Shown: positions 35,647 to 42,766 of the stretch, one piece after another
Position numbering within the stretch: the first letter of the stretch is position 1
Layout: every line of letters starts with the position of its first letter
NCBI GenBank assembly: GCA_027531255.1
Contig: JAPZRU010000006.1
Coordinates: 206,724 to 270,723 of the forward strand
Direction of reading: 5' to 3'
Length of the DNA stretch: 64,000 bases
Source of the DNA: Steroidobacteraceae bacterium
Lineage (GTDB): Bacteria > Pseudomonadota > Gammaproteobacteria > Steroidobacterales > Steroidobacteraceae
Translations under genes and position numbers: made by a program
Notes under the pieces: generated by a model
What the model was told of the DNA's origin: nothing
What the model saw: only the letters and a program-made list of their open reading frames with translations
The model's database searches: none

Positions 35647-36893
35647 GCGCGCCGACGGGCGGCAGCCGGGAAGACGCGGCCGGCGGGGCCGCGCGTGCGG
35701 CGGCGAACCTGCCGCTCGAGGGCATCCGCGTGCTGACCTTCGAGAACTTCGGGGCCGGCCCGTTCGGCTCGATGTATCTCGCCGACCTCGGCGCCGAGGT
35801 GATCAAGATCGAGAACCGCGAGGCCGGCGGCGACGCGACCCGCAACATGGGGCCCTACTTCCTCGGCCCCAACGACAGCCACTTCTTCCAGACCTTCAAC
35901 CTCAACAAGAAGAGCGTCACGCTGAACCTCAAGGTGCCGGCGGGACGCGAAGCGTTCCGCAGGCTGGTCGCTCGCTCGCACGTGGTGCTGAACAACCTGC
36001 GCGGCGACCAGCCGGAGAAGCTCGGGCTCGACTATGCCTCGCTCGCGGACGTGAACCCGCGGATCGTCTGCGCGCACCTGTCCGCCTACGGCCGCGACAA
36101 CGAGCGCAAGGGCTGGCCGGGCTACGACTACCTGATGCAGGCCGAAGCCGGCTACCTGCACCTGACCGGCGAGCCCGGCACGCCGCCGGCGCGGATGGGC
36201 CTGTCGATCATCGACTTCATGACCGGCATCACGACCTCGGTCGGCATCCTCGCCGCGCTGGTCGGCATCGCGCGCACCGGCCGCGGGCGCGACATCGACG
36301 TCTCGCTGTTCGACGTCGCGCTGCACCAGCTCTCCTACCCCGGCAACTGGTACCTGAACGAAGGCCTGAACACCGGCCGGATGCCGCGCAGCAGTCATCC
36401 GTCGGCCGTCCCCGTACAGCTGTTCGAGACCGCGGACGGCTGGATCTTCGTGATGTGCATGACCCAGAAGTTCTGGGTAGTGCTCGTGCAGGAGATGGGC
36501 CGGCGGGATCTCGAGGCGCATCCCGACTTCGCGACGCCGGAGGCACGCCGGAAGAACCGCGACCGCCTGACCGTCGTGCTCGACGAGGAGTTCCGGCGCG
36601 CCACCACCGCAGACTGGCTGAAGCGCCTGAACGGACTGCTCCCCGCAGCGCCCGTCTACGATCTCGCGCAGGCGCTCGACAACCCGTACCTGCGCACCAT
36701 CGGCATGGTGCGTAACGTGCCGCACCCCGCACGCGCCGATTTCCGGGCGCTCGCGAACCCGATCAAGCTCGACGGGGCACGACTGCCGTCGCGGACCGCG
36801 TCGACGCTGGGCGCCGACACCGAGGCGCTGCTGCGCGAGTGTGGCTACGACGCGGACGGGATCGCCGCGCTGCAGGCCGCCGGCGCGCTCTAG
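35643..36893 (+). CDS. CaiB/BaiF-type (class III) CoA transferase
   Basis: The 416-residue protein has the class III transferase segments LPLEGIRVLTFENFGAGPFGSMYLADLGAEVIKIEN, NLNKKSVTLNLK, FQTFNLN, and MGLSIIDFMTGITTSVGILAALVGIARTGRGRDIDVSLFDVAL. The catalytic Asp lies in the YDYLMQAEAGYLHLTG region typical of the family. It starts with GTG overlapping the acyl-CoA dehydrogenase stop. Such enzymes move CoA from succinyl-CoA (or a similar donor) to a carboxylic acid. Together with MaoC and CitE genes it is a candidate itaconate or mesaconate CoA transferase (Ict-like). A second family member lies at 37745-38908. Confidence 0.92.
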   Translation: MSAPTGGSREDAAGGAARAAANLPLEGIRVLTFENFGAGPFGSMYLADLGAEVIKIENREAGGDATRNMGPYFLGPNDSHFFQTFNLNKKSVTLNLKVPAGREAFRRLVARSHVVLNNLRGDQPEKLGLDYASLADVNPRIVCAHLSAYGRDNERKGWPGYDYLMQAEAGYLHLTGEPGTPPARMGLSIIDFMTGITTSVGILAALVGIARTGRGRDIDVSLFDVALHQLSYPGNWYLNEGLNTGRMPRSSHPSAVPVQLFETADGWIFVMCMTQKFWVVLVQEMGRRDLEAHPDFATPEARRKNRDRLTVVLDEEFRRATTADWLKRLNGLLPAAPVYDLAQALDNPYLRTIGMVRNVPHPARADFRALANPIKLDGARLPSRTASTLGADTEALLRECGYDADGIAALQAAGAL

Positions 36894-36977
36894 AACGTGA
36901 CGCGCCACCCGATCGTGCGGCTCGCGACCCCCGCTCCCGGTACGAGCGCGCGCGGCGTGGGCACTGCCGCGCCTCGC

Positions 36978-37694
36978 TCAGGACTTGCCGCGCGGGTCCA
37001 CTCCCCCGCCGAGCTTCCGCGAAGCTACCGTGAGCGCGAGGCTCCACGCGACGATCGCCGCGACCACCGTGTACACCGCCGGATCTTCGGGCTGCGGACC
37101 GTCGCGCCACTCGTTGAGCGCGACGATGATCGCGAGGCCGGACAGCCAGCCGAGCGGTGCGTAGAACTCCTTGATCACGACCCGCCGCCAGTTGAACTCC
37201 ATGCCGTTCAGCGTCGCGCCGAGTCCCGACAGGTTCGGGATCAGGCGCGGCACCCGCCGGCAGAAGTCCTCGTAGTCCGCGCCGAACCTGGTGCGCAGGA
37301 AATCCTCTTCCGCAGCGATGATGCCGACGTGCACGAGCACCGCGAGCGGCACGCCGATCGCGAGGAGCAGCCAAGAATTCGCGCCGATCGCGAAGCCGAC
37401 CAGCAGCAGCAGGTTCCCGAAGTACATCGGGTTGCGCGTGTGGTTGTAGAAGCCCCTCGTGACCAGCCGCTCCGCGTAGACCTGGCGGCCCTTGCCGCCG
37501 CGGATGATGTAGTCGAGGCCGATCGTCGCGACGCGCACGAGCTCGCCGAGCACGGCGATCGGGAACCCGATCAGCGCGGCGACCCACGGCTCCGCGAGCA
37601 GCTTCGGGCCCGGGATCAGCACGAGCACCAGCGCGACCGGCATCAGCAGGCCGCGCCAGCGGAAGCACTGGCGTCCGAATTCGACGAGGGTCAT
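36978..37694 (-). CDS. Isoprenylcysteine carboxyl methyltransferase-like (ICMT/PEMT-fold) membrane protein
   Basis: The 238-residue integral membrane protein has about five helices and the ICMT signature in the middle: TRGFYNHTRNPMYFGNLLLLVG followed by AAEEDFLRTRFGADYEDFCRRVPRLIP. These residues bind S-adenosylmethionine and the lipophilic acceptor in the family. Bacterial members methylate lipids, isoprenoid thiols or unknown membrane acceptors. It is transcribed on the minus strand between two CoA transferase genes on the plus strand, convergent with one (84-base gap) and divergent from the other (50-base gap), so it is likely a separate function. Confidence 0.85.
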   Translation of the reverse strand: MTLVEFGRQCFRWRGLLMPVALVLVLIPGPKLLAEPWVAALIGFPIAVLGELVRVATIGLDYIIRGGKGRQVYAERLVTRGFYNHTRNPMYFGNLLLLVGFAIGANSWLLLAIGVPLAVLVHVGIIAAEEDFLRTRFGADYEDFCRRVPRLIPNLSGLGATLNGMEFNWRRVVIKEFYAPLGWLSGLAIIVALNEWRDGPQPEDPAVYTVVAAIVAWSLALTVASRKLGGGVDPRGKS

Positions 37695-37744
37695 CCGCGG
37701 TCCTCCGGGCGAGGCGCGGATTCTATCTTGAGGTGAGCTCCCCG

Positions 37745-38908
37745 ATGAAACTCGAAGGCATCAAGGTCGTCGACCTGTCGCTGTTCCTGCCCGGCCCGCA
37801 CCTGTCGATGATGATGGCGGACCATGGCGCCGAGGTGATCAAGGTGGAGCCGCCCGGCGAGGGCGATCCCGGCCGCCACATCGGGCTCGGACAGGACGGC
37901 CACACCGTATTCTTCAGGAACGCCAACCGCGGCAAGCGCAGCGTGTGCCTGAACCTGAAGCAGCCCGAGGCCCGCGAGGCGCTGCTGAAGCTGTGCGAGG
38001 ACGCGGACGTCTTCCTCGAGGCTTTCCGGCCCGGCGTCGCGAAGCGGCTCGGCTTCGACTACGAGACGGTCCGCGCGCGGAATCCGCGGATCGTCTACGC
38101 CTCGATCACCGCGTTCGGACAGAGCGGTCCCTATCGCGACGTCCCGGCGCACGACCTGGCGGTCGAGGCGCTGTCCGGCGTGCTGAGCGTGAACCTCGGG
38201 CCGGACGACCGGCCCGCTCAGCCCGGCGTGCCGGCCTCCGACATGGCGGCGAGCCTGATGGCGCTGTCCGGCATCCTGATGGCGCTGTACCGGCGCGAGA
38301 AGACCGGCCGCGGCGACTACCTCGACATCGCGATGCACGACAGCCTCGTCGCGTGGCTGCCGAACGTACTCGGCCCGGTGTTCGTCGAGAAACGCCATCC
38401 CGTTCCGAAGCACGAGCGCACGTGGGGCGGGTCGGGCTTCTACCGCATCTACGAAACGAAGGACGGCCGCCACGTCGTGCTCGGCGGTCAGGAACTCAAG
38501 TTCGTGCGGAACCTGCTCGGCGAATGGGGTCGCCTCGACCTCGTCCCGCTCGCCGAGCGCGGGCCTGGGCCGCAGCAGCTGCCGCTGGTCGAATTCCTGG
38601 CCGCGAAGTTCCGCGAGCGGACGCAGGCCGAGTGGGTGGAATGGTTCGCAGGGCGCGACGTGTCGTTCGCCCCGGTCAAGAACCTGCGCGAGGCCTTCGA
38701 CGACCCGCACGTGCACGCGCGCGGCATGCTGCTGCACGACGCGGCCGGGCGCGAGCATCTCGGCATCCCGATCCGGTTCGCCGACGAGCCGGGCCGCCCC
38801 GACTTCGCCCTCGCGAGGCTCGGCGAGCACTCCGAGCAGGTGCTGCGCGAGGCCGGCTACGACGAGGCGCGGATCGCGGCGCTGCGCGCGGCCGGCGCGC
38901 TCGGCTGA
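37745..38908 (+). CDS. CaiB/BaiF-type (class III) CoA transferase
   Basis: The 387-residue protein starts MKLEGIKVVDLSLFLPGPHLSMMMADHGAEVIKVEPP and contains NANRGKRSVCLNLK, SITAFGQSGPYRDVPAHDLAVEALSG (catalytic Asp in PAHD) and GDYLDIAMHDSLV. The HD in this position and the GYDEARIAALRAAGAL ending are standard for the family, which includes formyl-CoA, carnitine and alpha-methylacyl-CoA enzymes. The ATG at 37745 follows GAGGTGAGC; GTG at 37733 is possible. It stands alone downstream of the ICMT-like gene. It is related to but distinct from the transferase at 35643, so the cluster may activate two acids or form and recycle one CoA ester. Confidence 0.92.
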   Translation: MKLEGIKVVDLSLFLPGPHLSMMMADHGAEVIKVEPPGEGDPGRHIGLGQDGHTVFFRNANRGKRSVCLNLKQPEAREALLKLCEDADVFLEAFRPGVAKRLGFDYETVRARNPRIVYASITAFGQSGPYRDVPAHDLAVEALSGVLSVNLGPDDRPAQPGVPASDMAASLMALSGILMALYRREKTGRGDYLDIAMHDSLVAWLPNVLGPVFVEKRHPVPKHERTWGGSGFYRIYETKDGRHVVLGGQELKFVRNLLGEWGRLDLVPLAERGPGPQQLPLVEFLAAKFRERTQAEWVEWFAGRDVSFAPVKNLREAFDDPHVHARGMLLHDAAGREHLGIPIRFADEPGRPDFALARLGEHSEQVLREAGYDEARIAALRAAGALG

Positions 38909-38984
38909 AGCCGCCCGTTGCGTCGATCCGCCGTGCGGCCGCGGCGGCCGGCGCGGCGGCACGCGGCTTGCAGGCTCGAGCGAC

Positions 38985-39380
38985 ATGGAACGGATCGATT
39001 CCAACCAGCTCGCCGGCTACCGCGACCGCCTGCTCGAGCGCGATCGGCATCTCCGCAGCGAGATCGACGCGACGCGCCTGCCGCCCGAAGAGGCGGGACC
39101 CGCGAACATCGTCGGGGGCGTGCGCGACAGCGGCGAGGACTCCGTAGCGATCCACGAGCAGGAGCTGAATTACGCCGACCTGGCGCGCGACGTCAACGAA
39201 CTCAACGAGATCGCCGCGGCGCTGGACCGCATCCGCGACGGCGGCTACGGCACCTGCGAGAACTGCGGCGGCGAGATCGCGAGGGCGCGGCTCGATGCGC
39301 AGCCGACGGCGCGCCGCTGCATCCGGTGCCAGTCGTCGTGGGAGAAGACGCACGTCGGGCGCCCGGCACCGACCCTCTGA
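38985..39380 (+). CDS. TraR/DksA-type zinc-finger protein
   Basis: The 131-residue protein has an N-terminal coiled-coil (about 8-30), a middle helix NELNEIAAALDRIRDGGYGTC and a C4 zinc finger with C91, C94, C112 and C115 (CENCGG ... RRCIRCQ). It lacks the DxxDxA coiled-coil tip motif of true DksA; the equivalent region reads SGEDSVAIHEQEL. Family members bind the RNA polymerase secondary channel, or act as uncharacterised zinc proteins such as YbiI. It lies alone between the CoA transferase and the convergent TonB/AgmX-like operon. Confidence 0.9.
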   Translation: MERIDSNQLAGYRDRLLERDRHLRSEIDATRLPPEEAGPANIVGGVRDSGEDSVAIHEQELNYADLARDVNELNEIAAALDRIRDGGYGTCENCGGEIARARLDAQPTARRCIRCQSSWEKTHVGRPAPTL

Positions 39381-39450
39381 GCGTGCGCGTCCGCCGGCTC
39401 GGTGACCGATGCGACGAACCCCGATCGGACACCCGCCGCCAGAGCAGGAA

Positions 39451-39469
39451 GCGTCCGCCGCTCGGACGC
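39451..39469. terminator. Hairpin between convergent DksA-like and TonB/AgmX-like genes
   Basis: GCGTCCG (39451-39457), loop CCGCT, CGGACGC (39463-39469) forms a 7-bp stem in the 107-base convergent gap. No T-run follows on either strand, so termination activity is uncertain. Confidence 0.4.
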
Positions 39470-39487
39470 GGAGGAAGCCCCTATCGA

Positions 39488-40399
39488 TCAGGCGGGGAAG
39501 AAGTCTATCGGCTTGGTCGTCGTGATCAGCTCGACGTCGCGGTCCTCGAACCGGAACATCTTGATGCGCGCGACCAGCTTGCGCTCCAGCTCGGGATCGC
39601 CGAGCTCGCTCGACAGGACCTTGCAGTCCGTGACCTCGCCCGTCGGTGCGATCGTCAGCTGCACGACCACTTTGCCCTGGAGTTGCGGGTTGTCGCGCAG
39701 CGCCCGGCTGTAGAGCGCGTAGATCGCCGCCTTGTTGCGATCGAAGACCAGCTCGATCTCCTCGCGCGAGCGCGAGGCTTTGCTGCTCGTGCCGGTGCGA
39801 CGCGCCTCGGCCTGCTGCTTCCTCATGTCGTCGGCGAACGAGCCCACGCCCTGCGTCGAGTGGCCGCGCAGCGAGCCGGGACCGCCGCCGAACCCGGCCG
39901 ACATGCCGGCGGTGTTGATGCCGCCGCTGCTGCGCGCCGCGGTGTTCGAGGTGATCAGGCTGCGCTCCGCGCGCGAGGGTCCGTCCACCTTCGTGGTCAG
40001 GTTCTTCGCGCTCGCGAGCTGCGACGTGTCGAGCATCTCGCGCAGTTCCTTCAGGTCGTCCTGCACGTTGGCCAGCGCCTTCTCCGCGCGCTGCCGCGCG
40101 TCCGGCTGCGGGCGCGGCGGCTGGGGCACGTCCGGCACCTTAGCCACGGGCTCGGGCTTCGGCTCCGGCTTCTTCTCCTCGACGCGCGGCGGCGGCGGCT
40201 GCAGCACGAGCTTCACGACTTCCTCGGGCACCGGCGGCGGCAGCGCGCGCTCCGGCGTCGGCAGCAGCGGGATCGCGATGCCGCCGATCAGGAACAGCAG
40301 CAGGCCCACGGCGAGCAGGCGCTCGAACCGGCGTTCCTCGGCCTCCGAGGCCGACCAGGGCAACTCGAAGACGCGGTAGTTGGTGGCGAGTGCGGTCAT
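39488..40399 (-). CDS. TonB/AgmX-like energy-transducing protein
   Basis: The 303-residue protein has a short cytoplasmic N-terminus, one transmembrane helix at about 29-46 (LLAVGLLLFLIGGIAIPLL), a Pro/Glu/Lys-rich periplasmic linker (EEKKPEPKPEPVAKVPDVP) and a glycine-rich low-complexity middle. It ends in an AgmX/TonB-like domain (IYALYSRALRDNPQLQGKVVVQLTIAPTGEVTDCKVLSS). This is the layout of TonB-like partners of TolQ/TolR motors, and the C-terminal domain matches the AgmX/PglI type of gliding-motility proteins. It is the last gene of the motor operon, 27 bases after the second TolR. It probably transmits motor force to periplasmic or outer-membrane partners. Confidence 0.85.
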   Translation of the reverse strand: MTALATNYRVFELPWSASEAEERRFERLLAVGLLLFLIGGIAIPLLPTPERALPPPVPEEVVKLVLQPPPPRVEEKKPEPKPEPVAKVPDVPQPPRPQPDARQRAEKALANVQDDLKELREMLDTSQLASAKNLTTKVDGPSRAERSLITSNTAARSSGGINTAGMSAGFGGGPGSLRGHSTQGVGSFADDMRKQQAEARRTGTSSKASRSREEIELVFDRNKAAIYALYSRALRDNPQLQGKVVVQLTIAPTGEVTDCKVLSSELGDPELERKLVARIKMFRFEDRDVELITTTKPIDFFPA

Positions 40400-40426
40400 G
40401 CGGTGTGCGACCCGGCGCGTCTGGAG

Positions 40427-40954
40427 TTACCGGACCGGGCCGCCGAAGGCCCGCTCCCTCTCGATCACCGCGAGCGAGACCTTGCCGATGTCGGCCGCGG
40501 TCGCGGTCGTCAGGATCGTCTTCAGCACGCTGTACGGCAGCGTCTTGTCCGCCATCACGGTGACCTCGCGCGCCGTGGGATCGTCCGGGGCCAGCAACCG
40601 CTTGCGGCTGCTCTCCTCGGCGAGCCGCGTCCGCAGCGTCTCGAGCGCGGGCGACCCCGGGTTCGAGAGATCCGCGACCGTGGCGGTCGGCGTGCCGTTC
40701 ACGAACACCGTGTCCCGCGTGACCATCATCACCGTCGACTGGCGCGGCTTGGCCTCCGACACCGACTCGGGGATCGCGATGTTCTTCGTGTTCGGCAGGA
40801 TCTCGTAGTCCGCGTTGTGCACGAGCATGTACACGACGAGGATCACGAAGATGTCGATCATCGGGATCAGGCCCGACATGCCGTGGCCGCCGGAGGACGC
40901 GGCCCCGCCCTTGTGCTGCCCCTTGCGGTGGCGCTTGAGCCTGGACGCGATCAC
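40427..40954 (-). CDS. ExbD/TolR-family motor protein (second copy)
   Basis: The 175-residue protein has a basic N-terminus, a single transmembrane helix containing the critical Asp (GLIPMIDIFVILVVYMLVHN, Asp in the PMID motif) and a periplasmic domain with VMADKTLPYSVLKTILTTATAADIGKVSLAV, typical of ExbD/TolR. It begins with GTG overlapping the first TolR stop (GTGA). Two different TolR-type proteins next to one TolQ-type protein is the arrangement of AglR-AglQ-AglS in Myxococcus rather than of TolQR or ExbBD. Confidence 0.9.
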   Translation of the reverse strand: MIASRLKRHRKGQHKGGAASSGGHGMSGLIPMIDIFVILVVYMLVHNADYEILPNTKNIAIPESVSEAKPRQSTVMMVTRDTVFVNGTPTATVADLSNPGSPALETLRTRLAEESSRKRLLAPDDPTAREVTVMADKTLPYSVLKTILTTATAADIGKVSLAVIERERAFGGPVR

Positions 40955-41481
40955 GGCTGGCCTCCCGCGGCGAGCGGCGCGTCGCCGAGCGAGATCTGCG
41001 GGAACAGTTCGCCGCGCGCCGGGCGCCCGTCGAGCGTGCCTTCGAAGCTGCGCACGGCGTCCATCACCTGCACGATGGTGTCGTAGGGCACGTCCGGCTC
41101 GAGCAGCAGCGTGGCGGTCCGCAGGTCGGGGAACTGCGCCTTCACGCGGCTCAGGTACGCCGAGAGCCCCTCGTAGTCGTACCCGGCCGCGGTGTTGGGC
41201 AGCTGCGTCAGCGGTCCCGTGTTCTTGTCCTGCACCACCAGCGACTGCGCACGCACCACGACCTCGAGCTCGAGGTTGCGCGGCAGGTCGAGCGGCTGCT
41301 CCATGCTGGCGGCCGGCAGGTCGAGCTCCACGATGCTGGTCTTCGAGAAGACCGCCGTGAAGATCAGGAAGAACAGGAGCACGACGAAGATGTCGATCAT
41401 CGGCACGATGTTCAGGTCGTTCCGACCCTTGTAGCGCGCGTGATTGCGCGCCTGCCGGCGTGCAATCGCGGAGCCGCTCAT
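40951..41481 (-). CDS. ExbD/TolR-family motor protein (first copy)
   Basis: The 176-residue protein has a transmembrane helix with the proton-pathway Asp (NIVPMIDIFVVLLFFLIFTAVF) and a periplasmic domain with LLLEPDVPYDTIVQVMDAVRS. It starts with ATG overlapping the TolQ stop (ATGA). The periplasmic part carries a long inserted segment around DKNTGPLTQLPNTAAGYDYEGLSAYLSRV. Sequence differs clearly from the second copy downstream, so the two likely form a heteromeric pair with TolQ. Confidence 0.9.
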   Translation of the reverse strand: MSGSAIARRQARNHARYKGRNDLNIVPMIDIFVVLLFFLIFTAVFSKTSIVELDLPAASMEQPLDLPRNLELEVVVRAQSLVVQDKNTGPLTQLPNTAAGYDYEGLSAYLSRVKAQFPDLRTATLLLEPDVPYDTIVQVMDAVRSFEGTLDGRPARGELFPQISLGDAPLAAGGQP

Positions 41482-42188
41482 GCGCGGGCGCCCCGGATCT
41501 CCGGCGCCGCGGACGCGCCGCTACGGGCCGCCGCGGCTGCCGCCGCCTGCGACTCGGGGTCGGCGCGACGCTCGCTCAACGAGTTCAGGAACTTCACGGT
41601 CGCGACCTCGAGGCTGTCCACGATGTTCGTGGTCTTGGTCTCGAGGAACAGGTGCGCGAGCAGCAGCGTGATCGCCACCAACAGGCCGAGCGCGGTGTTG
41701 TTCATCGCGACCGAGATGCTCGCCGACAGCAGGCTGGCCTTCTCGGCCGGGTTGGCCGTGGCCACCGCCGCGAACGCGTTGATGAGGCCGAGCACGGTGC
41801 CGAACAGGCCGAACAGCAGCGCGATGTTCGCGAGCGAGGCCAGGTAGTGCGTGCGCTTCTCGAGGCGCGGGATCACCTCGACGAGGCTCTCCTCCATCGC
41901 CTTCTCGATGTCGTCGCGACGCTTCGCGGTCTGGATCCGGCTCATGCCGTAGCGCATCACCTGCGCGAGCGCGGTGTCGGAGTCCTGGGCGACGTTCATC
42001 GCCTGGCGGAAATTGCCGGCCTCGAACAGCGGCTGCAGTTCGTCCCAGAAGCGCTTGTTGCCGCTTCCCGACTTCTGCAGGTACACGAAGCGCTCCACGG
42101 CGATGACCACGCCGATGACCCAGATCAGCGTGGTCGGGTAGAGGAACACTCCACCCTGCTTGTAGAAGTTGACGATGAGATCGAACAT
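41478..42188 (-). CDS. MotA/TolQ/ExbB-family proton-channel protein
   Basis: The 236-residue inner-membrane protein has three transmembrane segments. The N-terminal one is VFLYPTTLIWVIGVVIAVERFVYL. The other two surround the conserved LASLANIALLFGLFGTVLGLINAF and AVAMNNTALGLLVAITLLLAHLFL stretches, which carry the family's Thr/Gly positions. With the two TolR-type proteins it should form a proton-motive-force-driven motor. The ATG at 42188 has AGGGAGCC upstream. It follows an 80-base gap, the only sizeable gap inside the operon, so an extra internal promoter is possible. Confidence 0.92.
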   Translation of the reverse strand: MFDLIVNFYKQGGVFLYPTTLIWVIGVVIAVERFVYLQKSGSGNKRFWDELQPLFEAGNFRQAMNVAQDSDTALAQVMRYGMSRIQTAKRRDDIEKAMEESLVEVIPRLEKRTHYLASLANIALLFGLFGTVLGLINAFAAVATANPAEKASLLSASISVAMNNTALGLLVAITLLLAHLFLETKTTNIVDSLEVATVKFLNSLSERRADPESQAAAAAAARSGASAAPEIRGARA

Positions 42189-42268
42189 TGGGGGCTCCCT
42201 GGCAACCTGCTCGTACGTCCGGTCGAGGCCGGGCGATTTGACCTAACGAATGTGACGGAATCCGTGGC

Positions 42269-42766
42269 TCACTTCTCAGCGCGCGACGCACTGCCCGCTT
42301 CGGACGGCTGCGCATTCGCATTCGTGACGGGCGTCGCGGCCCGGGGCCGGTCGGGACCGAGCGCCCCGTAGTACTCGACCTCGCGCCGGAACACCTCGCG
42401 GTCCACCGGCTGCAGCGCCTCGTCGATCAGGCTGTTGACCGGCTTGCCGACCAGGTCGCCGATGTCCGAACGCTTCCACGGCACCACCACCATCACCTTC
42501 GGCAGCTCGCGGTTGCCGGTGATCTCCGTGGTGTCGAGATCGAGCCGGTCGATCGCGCGGGCACCGGCGCGCGGCGTGCGCGCCTGGCCCGCAGGCTCCG
42601 CTCGACTGGATCGCGACGCGTCGACCGGGGTCGCCGGCGCGGCAGCCGTGCGCGCGGCCGCGGCGGCGGCAGGTGCCACGGCCGGTTCGGTCGACTGGGC
42701 CTGCACGGTGCACGCTGCCAGCATCGCGGCGAGCGCGACGCCTCCGTGAGCGATACGGTTCGTCAT
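42269..42766 (-). CDS. Small secreted/lipoprotein-like protein of the motor operon
   Basis: The 165-residue protein has an N-terminal export signal with a possible lipobox (LAMLAACTVQA when read across the segment GVALAAMLAAC), an Ala-rich linker and a compact domain IDRLDLDTTEITGNRELPKVMVVVPWKRSDIGDLVGKPVNSLIDEALQPVDREVFRREVEYY. I do not recognise the family. The ATG overlaps the stop of the upstream TPR gene in ATGA. Position between the TPR proteins and TolQ suggests a periplasmic component of the same complex. Confidence 0.75.
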   Translation of the reverse strand: MTNRIAHGGVALAAMLAACTVQAQSTEPAVAPAAAAAARTAAAPATPVDASRSSRAEPAGQARTPRAGARAIDRLDLDTTEITGNRELPKVMVVVPWKRSDIGDLVGKPVNSLIDEALQPVDREVFRREVEYYGALGPDRPRAATPVTNANAQPSEAGSASRAEK

